This document shows, piece by piece, positions 48,685 through 55,890 of a stretch of 64,000 nucleotides of DNA. The stretch's first letter is position 1, and the number at the start of each line of letters is the position of its first letter. The notes below the pieces were generated by a model. The model searched no databases, was not told where the DNA came from, and saw only the letters and a program-made list of their open reading frames with translations. The stretch is taken from the NCBI RefSeq assembly GCF_003725545.1, contig NZ_RJLN01000009.1, positions 1 to 64,000 of the forward strand, read 5' to 3'. The DNA is from Micromonospora solifontis (GTDB taxonomy: Bacteria; Actinomycetota; Actinomycetes; Mycobacteriales; Micromonosporaceae). Both the position numbers and the translations under genes were made by a program.

Positions 48685-51600
48685 GCAGTTCGCCCTCTCC
48701 GCGCAGCGGCTGGCGCTGCTGAGCAATCTGCTCAAGGAGGAGGGTATCGACCGGGCCCCGGCGCGCACCGTGCCGCCCCGCCCGGACGGTGACGCCCCGG
48801 TTCCGCTGACCTTCTCGCAGAGCCGGATCTGGTTCCTCGACCGGTTCGCCGCGCACACCTCCGCGTACGTGATCTCCACCGCGATGCGGGTGCACGGCGA
48901 CTTCCGTACCGACCTGTTCGCGCGGGCCTGCGCCGAGGTGGTCCGCCGGCACGAGTCGCTGCGCACCGTCTTCCTCGAGCTGGACGGCCGCCCGCACCAG
49001 CAGGTCCGCGCCGACCTGCCGCCGGAGGTCCGGACCGAGGACGTGCCGGGCGTGGCGCCCGAGGCGGTCGACGCCGAGCTGCGTCGCCGCGAGGAGGAGC
49101 TGATCAACCAGCCCTTCGACCTGGCCACCGGGCCGCTGCTGCGGGTCCGGCTGCTGCGCTTCGGTCCACAGTTGACCGGGGTGCTGCTCAACCTGCACCA
49201 CATCGTCTCCGACCGCTGGTCGATGGGGGTGCTGCTGCGCGAGCTGATCGCCGGTTACCGGTCCCTGCTCACCGGGCTGCCCGGCGACCTGCCCGAGCTG
49301 CCCGTGCAGTACGCCGACTTCGCCTACTGGCAGCAGCAGCCGGCCGCCCGGCAGGCGTGGGCGGCGGACCTGGCGTACTGGACCGAGCAACTCGGCGGGG
49401 CCCCGGCCGAACTCGCCCTGGTCGGCGACCGGCCCCGGCCGCGGGAGAAGAGCTACCGGGGCGACTCGGTGCCGGTGGAGATCCCGCCCGCCTTGGTGGC
49501 CCCGCTGCGCGAGCTGTGCCGGCAGGAGAACGTCACCCTGTTCATGCTGCTGGAGGCAGCGTTCGCGACGCTGCTGCACCGGCTCACCGGCGACGAGGAG
49601 ATCGTGGTCGGCTCGCCGGTGGCCAACCGGCGGCTGGTCGAGCTGGAACCGCTGATCGGGCTGTTCATGAACACCGTGGCGCTCCGCACCGACCTGCGCG
49701 GCGACCCGTCTTTCCGGGAGCTGCTGCGCCGGGTCGGCGCGGTCTGCCTGGCCGCCTATGACCACCAGGGCATCCCGTTCGAGCGGCTGGTCGAGCAGTT
49801 GCAGCCGGAACGGTCGGTGGCCAGCACCCCGGTGTTCCAGGTGCTCTTCTCGTACCAGAACGTGCCCTTCCCGGCCTGGCGCGACGGGCCGGTCCGGGTC
49901 GAGCCGGTCTCGCTGGACGCCCGGAAGGCCGAGTTCGACCTGCTGCTGGACCTCTTCGAGGACGGCGACACGATCTGGGGGCGGCTGGAGTACAGCACCG
50001 ACCTCTACGACCAGGCGACCGCCGAGCGCAACGTGCGGATGCTCCACCGGCTGCTGCGCGGACTGCTCGCCCGTCCGGACACCCCGATCAGCGCGCTGCC
50101 GCTGGTCGGCCCGGTGGAACGGGACGAACTGCTGGCCCTGGCCACCGGCCCGGCCGCAGCGGAGCGGCCCCTCGTCGTCGACGCCTTCGCCGCGGCCGTT
50201 CGCCGCGACCCGACCGCCCCGGCGGTCCGGTTCGGCTCGCGTACGGTCAGCTACGGCGAGCTGAACGCCCTGGTCGACGCCCTGGCCGGGCGGCTCCGGG
50301 CGGCCGGCGTGCGCCCGGGCGCCCGGGTCGCCGTCCACCTGGAGCGCAGCGTCGAGCTGGTGGCCGCGCCGCTGGCGGTCTGGCGGGCCGGCGGAGTGCT
50401 CGTCCCCGTCGACCCGGCCCTGCCGGCCGACCAGGCCACCGCGCTGTTGACCGCGACCGACGTGGCGATCCTGCTCACCCGGCGCCCGGAGATCGGCGGC
50501 CTGCCCTGGGCCGGGCCGACCTGCCTGGTGGACGACCCGGCCGCCGACCCCGAGGGCGTGCCCGCCGCCACCGACGCCCCACCCGTGGCCCCGGCCGGTG
50601 CCGACCCGGCCTATGTCAGCTGCCCGCCGGAGCCGACCGACCGGCCCCGAGCCAGCGTGCACAGCCACGCGGCGCTGCGCGACCGGCTGCACTGGCTGCG
50701 GGACAAAGCCGGGCTCACCGCCGAGGACCGGGTGCTCCAGCACGCCCCCGCCGCGGCGCCCGCGGCCGTCTGGGAGCTGTGCGCCCCGCTGCTGGCCGGC
50801 GCGGCCGTGGTGCTGGCTCGACCCGGCGGGCACCCCGACGCCCGGCACCTGGTGAGCCTGATCCGGGCGGAGCGGGTGAGCGTGGCCTGCTTCCGGCCCG
50901 ACCAGCTGGCCGAGCTGCTCGACCAGCGCGGGGTCGAGCGCTGCACTGCGCTGCGGCACGTGTTCTGCGCCGGGGCGCCGCTGCGGCCGGAGCTGGTGGC
51001 CCGGTTCGCCGGGCGCTCGCCGGCCACCCTGCACCACCTGCTCGTGCCGGCGGACGTCGCCGCGCCGGTCACCGCCCACCGCTGCGCCGCCGCCGATCCC
51101 ACCGCCGCGGAGAACGCCGAGTCGGCCGCGTCCGCCGAGCAGACGGGCGCCGCGGTCGGCGGCGGCATGAGGTACCAGCCGCCGGTGCCGGTGGGCCGGC
51201 CGGTCGCCGGGACCCGGGTGCACGTGCTGGACCGGGCCGGCCAGCCCGTCCCGGTCGGCGTGGCCGGGGAGCTGTACGTGGCGCCGGTGCCGGCCGGCGT
51301 GCCCGTGACGGACCTGGTGCCCGACCCGTTCGACGACCGGCCGGACGCCCGGCTGCTGCGTACCGGGGAGCGGGGCCGGGTGCGGCCCGACGGGGTGATC
51401 GAGCATCTCGGGCACCGGGACCGGTGGGTACGGCTGCGCGGCTTCCCGGTCGACCTGGACATGGTCGAGGCCACTCTGGCCGGGCACCCCGGCATCACCG
51501 GGGCCGCCGTGGCGATCCGGGGCGAGGCCGGTGCCGACCGGCTCGTGGCGTACCTCGCCGGGGACCCGGTCCCGGCCGCCACGGAGCTGACCACGTTCCT

Positions 51601-53377
51601 GAAGGAGCGGCTGCCGGACTACCTGGTCCCGGCGGCCTGGGTCGAGCTGCCGCGGCTGCCCCGGACGTCGGCCGGCGCGATCGACCGGACCGCCCTGCCC
51701 GAGCCGGAGCCCGAGCCGGACGGCGGTGCGCGGCCGACCGGGGAGCTGGCCCCCCGGGACGAGATTGAGCGGGCGATCGCCGACCTCTGGGCGGAACTGC
51801 TCGGGGTCGCCACCGTCGGGCTGGCCGACAACTTCTTCGCCCTGGGCGGGCACTCCCTGCTCGCCACCCGGCTCGCGGCGCGGATCGAGGACCGGTTCGG
51901 CGTCCGGGTGCCGTTGCGCCACCTCTTCGACAACCCGACCGTCGGCGCGCTGGCCGAACTGGTCCGGCAGGCGGGAACCGGCCCGGCCGCCGCGGCCGCC
52001 CCGATCACCCCGGTCGACCGGGGCCCGTTCCTGCCGCTCTCGTTCGCCCAGGAACACCTGATCCGGCATCACCCGCGCGGACCGCTGGACCCGATCCACA
52101 ACGTGGTGACCGCCGTGCGGCTGACCGGGCCGTTGGACGGGCCGGCGCTGCGCCGGAGCCTGGACGACATCGTGGCCCGGCACGAGGCGCTGCGTACCCG
52201 CATCGTTGCCGGCCCTGACGGGCCGGCACAGCGCGTCGAGGCACCCGACGGCTGGCCGCTGGAGACGGTCGACCTGGGCGGCGGCGACCCGGCCGACCGG
52301 CTGCGTGCCCTGGTCGAGGAGCAGGGGCGGCGCCCGTTCCGGATCGACGCCGAGCCGATGGTGCGCGGCCTGCTGGCCCGGCTGGCGCACGACGAGCACG
52401 CCCTCGTGCTCACCATCCACCACCTGGTCACCGACAACTGGTCGTACGGGGTGCTGGTCCGCGACCTGACCGAGTACTACACCGCCCACACCACCGGCCG
52501 CGCCCCGGCGCTGCCGGTGCTGGACGTGCAGTACCCCGACGTGGCGGCCTGGCAGCGGCGGCAACTCGTCGCCGGGGCGCTGGACGCCCACCTGGAGCAC
52601 TGGCGGCACACCCTGCGCGACCTGCCCCCGGCGCTGACCCTGACGCCGCCGCCCGGGGACACCGGGACCGGCGACGGCCCGGGCGCCACCGGTCCCACCC
52701 GCGCCTTCCGGGTGGACCCGGCGGTCACCGGGCAGCTGCGCCGGCTCGCGCAGGCGGAGGGGGCCAGCCTCTTCATGGTGCTGCTGGCCGCCTACCAGCT
52801 CCTGCTCGCCGCCTTCTCTGGGCGGGACGACATCCCGGTCGGCTTCCCGGAGGCGGGACGGGAGCGGCCGGAGACGGCCGACCTGATCGGCTGGTTCGTC
52901 AACCCGCTGGTGGTCCGGGCGGACCTGACCGCCGCCCCGACGTTCCGCGAGCTGCTCGGCCAGGTCCGCGACCGGACCCTGTCCGCGTACGCGCACCGGG
53001 CGGCGCCGCTGTGGCTGGCCACGGGGAGCGGGGCCGCCGCCGACCCGACCCGGGTGCTGTTCAACCTGCTCAACGCCGAGGTGCCCGAGCTGGCGCTGCC
53101 CGGGCTGCGGGTGCGCTCCCTGGAGATCGGCGACGACTACGTCTTCTCCGAGGTGCTGGGCAGCAACCTCCAGCCGGCGGAGGCCGACCTCGCCCTCATC
53201 ATGCGGGAGCAGGGGACGGGACTGCTGGGCACCTGGCTGCACGCCGCCGACGTCTTCCCCGGCCGGTCCCTGGACCTGATGATGCGGCGCTGGGAGTGGC
53301 TGCTGGGCCAGCTCGCCGCCGATCCGGCCACCGCGCTGGACACCCTCCGCGCCCGGTTGGGGCAGGTGAACCCGTGA
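48677..53377 (+). CDS. NRPS C-A*-PCP-C with a dead adenylation domain and terminal condensation domain
   Basis: 1566 residues, GGAGGA at 48664-48669. C1 has HHIVSDR (from H174). The A domain keeps its fold but has lost its catalytic motifs: A3 reads SCPPEPTDRPRA in place of SGSTGxPKG, A5 lacks YGPTE, A7 reads RTGERGR instead of YRTGDL, and the A10 lysine is gone (PRTSAGAIDR). It cannot be expected to make an aminoacyl-AMP. PCP is intact (S1060), so loading in trans is required; the carrier-less A protein at 55891 is the obvious donor. The terminal C domain (from about 1113, HHLVTDN at H1248) has no following carrier and there is no TE domain, so it is the likely release and macrocyclisation domain. 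Confidence 0.92.
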   Translation: MSRQFALSAQRLALLSNLLKEEGIDRAPARTVPPRPDGDAPVPLTFSQSRIWFLDRFAAHTSAYVISTAMRVHGDFRTDLFARACAEVVRRHESLRTVFLELDGRPHQQVRADLPPEVRTEDVPGVAPEAVDAELRRREEELINQPFDLATGPLLRVRLLRFGPQLTGVLLNLHHIVSDRWSMGVLLRELIAGYRSLLTGLPGDLPELPVQYADFAYWQQQPAARQAWAADLAYWTEQLGGAPAELALVGDRPRPREKSYRGDSVPVEIPPALVAPLRELCRQENVTLFMLLEAAFATLLHRLTGDEEIVVGSPVANRRLVELEPLIGLFMNTVALRTDLRGDPSFRELLRRVGAVCLAAYDHQGIPFERLVEQLQPERSVASTPVFQVLFSYQNVPFPAWRDGPVRVEPVSLDARKAEFDLLLDLFEDGDTIWGRLEYSTDLYDQATAERNVRMLHRLLRGLLARPDTPISALPLVGPVERDELLALATGPAAAERPLVVDAFAAAVRRDPTAPAVRFGSRTVSYGELNALVDALAGRLRAAGVRPGARVAVHLERSVELVAAPLAVWRAGGVLVPVDPALPADQATALLTATDVAILLTRRPEIGGLPWAGPTCLVDDPAADPEGVPAATDAPPVAPAGADPAYVSCPPEPTDRPRASVHSHAALRDRLHWLRDKAGLTAEDRVLQHAPAAAPAAVWELCAPLLAGAAVVLARPGGHPDARHLVSLIRAERVSVACFRPDQLAELLDQRGVERCTALRHVFCAGAPLRPELVARFAGRSPATLHHLLVPADVAAPVTAHRCAAADPTAAENAESAASAEQTGAAVGGGMRYQPPVPVGRPVAGTRVHVLDRAGQPVPVGVAGELYVAPVPAGVPVTDLVPDPFDDRPDARLLRTGERGRVRPDGVIEHLGHRDRWVRLRGFPVDLDMVEATLAGHPGITGAAVAIRGEAGADRLVAYLAGDPVPAATELTTFLKERLPDYLVPAAWVELPRLPRTSAGAIDRTALPEPEPEPDGGARPTGELAPRDEIERAIADLWAELLGVATVGLADNFFALGGHSLLATRLAARIEDRFGVRVPLRHLFDNPTVGALAELVRQAGTGPAAAAAPITPVDRGPFLPLSFAQEHLIRHHPRGPLDPIHNVVTAVRLTGPLDGPALRRSLDDIVARHEALRTRIVAGPDGPAQRVEAPDGWPLETVDLGGGDPADRLRALVEEQGRRPFRIDAEPMVRGLLARLAHDEHALVLTIHHLVTDNWSYGVLVRDLTEYYTAHTTGRAPALPVLDVQYPDVAAWQRRQLVAGALDAHLEHWRHTLRDLPPALTLTPPPGDTGTGDGPGATGPTRAFRVDPAVTGQLRRLAQAEGASLFMVLLAAYQLLLAAFSGRDDIPVGFPEAGRERPETADLIGWFVNPLVVRADLTAAPTFRELLGQVRDRTLSAYAHRAAPLWLATGSGAAADPTRVLFNLLNAEVPELALPGLRVRSLEIGDDYVFSEVLGSNLQPAEADLALIMREQGTGLLGTWLHAADVFPGRSLDLMMRRWEWLLGQLAADPATALDTLRARLGQVNP

Positions 53378-55056
53378 GCCTCTTCGCCTACCTGCTGCGC
53401 TACCGCCGGGGCGCGTTCCTGCTGGCCATCGCCGCCGGCATCATCAGCGGCGGCACCGGCGCGGCTTTCATCGCCATGGTCAACCAGGCCCTGGCCGCCG
53501 ACGGCCGGCCCGCGTCCCGGCTGATCTGGGGCTACCTGGCGCTCTGCCTGGCCACCCTGTTCACCCGGTTCATCTCCCAGGCCCTGCTCTACCGGCTTTC
53601 CCAGGGGGCCATCCAGCAGCTGCGCCGCCGCCTGGTCGACGGCATCCTCGGCGCCCCGCTGCGGGCCGTCGAGAAGGTCGGCACGGCCCGGCTCAACTCG
53701 GCGCTCTCCGATGACGTGGTGGTCATCGCCGACGCGCTGCCCGGCCTGCCGGGCATCTGCTCGGGTGCCGCGTTCGTGCTGGTGGCCATCGCGTACCTGG
53801 TGATCGTCTCCCCGGTGGTGGCGCTGGCCACCGGCGGCACGGTCGTCGTCGGCGTGCTGCTCTACCTGCTCATGTCGGCCGCCGGGCTGGGCGCGCTCAA
53901 GGCCGCCCGCGAGGAGCAGGACGTCCTGTTCGGTCACTTCCGCTCGGTGACCGAGGGCATCAAGGAACTCAAACTGCACCGGGATCGGCGGTACGCCCTG
54001 ATCGAGCGGGACCTGGCGACCACCGCCACCGCCTACCGCCGGCACAGCATCGTCGGCCTCTCCGTCTACGAGGGCGCCACCGGCGGCGGGCAGGCGGTCT
54101 TCTTCACCTTCATCGGCCTGCTGCTCTTCGCCTTCCCCGCCTGGTTCGCGCTCACCGACCGCACCCTCGCGGCCTGCGTGCTGATCCTGCTCTTCGCCGT
54201 CTCCAGCCTCCAGGGCGTGCTCGTCTGGTTCCCCGCCCTGGGCCGGGCCGCGGTGGCCCTGACCACCATCGAGGAGCGGCTGGCGTCGCTGGCGCCCGGG
54301 GACGGCGAACCGGCCCCGGGCGCCACCGCCCGGGCGGCCACCGGCGGCGGCTTCGCCGGCTGGCGCCGCATCGAGTTCCGGGGGGTTAGCCACGTCTACC
54401 CCGGCCCGAAGGGCGAGGAGTTTGTGCTCGGGCCGCTGGACCTCGATGTCCGCCGGGGCGAGATCCTCTTCGTCGTCGGCTCCAACGGCAGCGGCAAGAC
54501 CACCCTGGCCAAGGTGCTGACCAGCCTCTACCCGCCCGAGCAGGGCGTGCTCCGGGTGGACGGCGTGGCGGTCACCGCGGCCAACCGGGAGGACTACCGC
54601 AACCTCTTCTCCGCGGTGTTCTCCGACTTCCACCTCTTCGACAGCCTGCTCGGGCTGCCGGCGCCCGACCGGACCGCGAAGGCCGAGCACTACCTGCGCC
54701 GCCTGCAACTGAACCACAAGGTACGGATCACCGGGGACCGGTTCTCCACCACCGCGCTCTCGCTCGGGCAGCGCAAGCGGCTGGCCCTGCTCGTGGCGTA
54801 CCTGGAGGACCGCGACTGCTACCTGTTCGACGAGTGGGCGGCCGACCAGGACCCGGTCTTCAAGGACTTCTTCTACCGGGAGCTGCTGCCGGAACTGCGG
54901 GACCGGGACAAGGCGGTGGTGGTGATCAGCCACGACGACCAGTACTTCCACGCCGCCGACCGGCTCGTCCGGCTCGAATACGGCCAGCTCAGCGAAGGGG
55001 GGACCCCCGATGGACCGGCGATGGCTGGCCGGCCGGGAGTTGGACCCGCGCGCTGA
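53374..55056 (+). CDS. cyclic-peptide-type ABC exporter (SyrD/PvdE-like, fused TM and ATPase)
   Basis: 560 residues, GTG start overlapping the NRPS stop (GTGA). Six transmembrane helices (about 1-300) are followed by an ATP-binding domain with Walker A GSNGSGKTT, signature LSLGQRKRL and Walker B CYLFDEWAADQDP. The DEWAADQDP form and the LFSAVFSDFHLF segment are typical of the cyclic peptide export family that includes SyrD and PvdE. It would export the finished lipopeptide or an intermediate across the inner membrane and may provide self-resistance. It overlaps the following thioesterase gene by 47 bases, a strong sign of co-translation. Confidence 0.9.
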   Translation: MSLFAYLLRYRRGAFLLAIAAGIISGGTGAAFIAMVNQALAADGRPASRLIWGYLALCLATLFTRFISQALLYRLSQGAIQQLRRRLVDGILGAPLRAVEKVGTARLNSALSDDVVVIADALPGLPGICSGAAFVLVAIAYLVIVSPVVALATGGTVVVGVLLYLLMSAAGLGALKAAREEQDVLFGHFRSVTEGIKELKLHRDRRYALIERDLATTATAYRRHSIVGLSVYEGATGGGQAVFFTFIGLLLFAFPAWFALTDRTLAACVLILLFAVSSLQGVLVWFPALGRAAVALTTIEERLASLAPGDGEPAPGATARAATGGGFAGWRRIEFRGVSHVYPGPKGEEFVLGPLDLDVRRGEILFVVGSNGSGKTTLAKVLTSLYPPEQGVLRVDGVAVTAANREDYRNLFSAVFSDFHLFDSLLGLPAPDRTAKAEHYLRRLQLNHKVRITGDRFSTTALSLGQRKRLALLVAYLEDRDCYLFDEWAADQDPVFKDFFYRELLPELRDRDKAVVVISHDDQYFHAADRLVRLEYGQLSEGGTPDGPAMAGRPGVGPAR

Positions 55057-55831
55057 CCTCCGGCTCTTCTGCCTGCCCTACGCCGGCGGCGGCGCGGCGG
55101 TCTACCGGGGCTGGCCGGAGCTGGCGCCGCGTGGCATGCAGGTGCTGCCGCTGGAACTGCCCGGCCGGGGCACCCGGCTGCGCGAGGCGCCGGTGTGGCG
55201 GCTCGCCCCGCTGATCCGCTCGCTGGCCGACGCGCTGTGCGACGCCTTCGACCGGCCGTACGCCCTCTTCGGGCACAGCATGGGCGGGCTGCTCGCCTTC
55301 GAACTGGCCCGGACGCTGCGCCGCCGCCCGGTCCGGCAGCCCGCGCACGTCTTCCTCTCCGCCGCCGCCGCGCCCAGCACCCCGCCGACCCCGCCGCTGC
55401 TGCACTGCGGCACGGACGACGAGATCCGGCAGCGCCTGGCGGAGCTGGGTGGCACGCCGCCGGACCTGCTGGACGACGTCGAGCTGATGCGACTGATGCT
55501 GCCCGTGCTGCGCGCCGACTTCGCAGTGCTGGAGACGTACGAGCACCGCAGCGAGCCGCCGCTGTCGACGCCGTTGACCGTGCTCGGCGGCCGGTCCGAC
55601 CGGGTCGTGCCGCCGCGGGCGCTGGACGGCTGGCGCCAGCACACGTCGGCCGGATCCCGGCTGTGCCTCTTCCCCGGCGGCCACTTCTTCCTGCACGGCC
55701 CCACCGCGGCCGACGTGCTGGCCACCGTGGCACGGGACCTGGGCGGCACGGCCGCCACCGGGCCCGGCGCAGCGACCCACCGCACCGCCACCGGTCTCTA
55801 CCTGCGCCATACCACCGACCGAACCCGATGA
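55010..55831 (+). CDS. type II thioesterase
   Basis: 273 residues of alpha/beta-hydrolase fold with the nucleophile motif GHSMGG near residue 89, an Asp in LGGRSDRVVPP and the catalytic His in FPGGHFFLHG. The opening LFCLPYAGGGA is the standard start of editing thioesterases (GrsT/RifR type). These hydrolyse misloaded or stalled acyl groups from carrier proteins and restore assembly-line throughput; they do not normally make the macrocycle. It is out of frame with, and overlaps, the exporter gene, with AAGGGGGG upstream of its ATG. The C-terminus carries about 25 residues beyond the fold. Confidence 0.9.
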   Translation: MDRRWLAGRELDPRADLRLFCLPYAGGGAAVYRGWPELAPRGMQVLPLELPGRGTRLREAPVWRLAPLIRSLADALCDAFDRPYALFGHSMGGLLAFELARTLRRRPVRQPAHVFLSAAAAPSTPPTPPLLHCGTDDEIRQRLAELGGTPPDLLDDVELMRLMLPVLRADFAVLETYEHRSEPPLSTPLTVLGGRSDRVVPPRALDGWRQHTSAGSRLCLFPGGHFFLHGPTAADVLATVARDLGGTAATGPGAATHRTATGLYLRHTTDRTR

Positions 55832-55890
55832 GCACCGCCCGCCCCGGTCCGGCCCAGCACGGACCGCACCGGATTCCCAGGAGGCCAGCC

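Noticed and set aside
43576-49203. A very long minus-strand open frame (over 1800 codons) antisense to the PKS and NRPS genes
   Set aside because: It mirrors the codon phase of GC-rich plus-strand genes with clear domains. Its translation is a low-complexity Arg/Gly/Pro/Val/Gln mix without motifs. Similar antisense frames at 10957-13434, 22078-24690, 38763-43442 and 48614-53242 were rejected for the same reason, apart from the real gene at the 3' end of the first.
55010-55831. The thioesterase as the macrocycle-forming enzyme
   Set aside because: It has the layout and N-terminal motif of editing type II thioesterases, and the terminal C domain is a better candidate for release.
55828-55890. 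In-frame ATG at 55828 overlapping the thioesterase stop as start of the trans A protein
   Set aside because: The ATG at 55891 has a perfect AGGAGG six bases upstream, while the earlier ATG has none; the 21 extra residues are Pro/Arg-rich without family resemblance.
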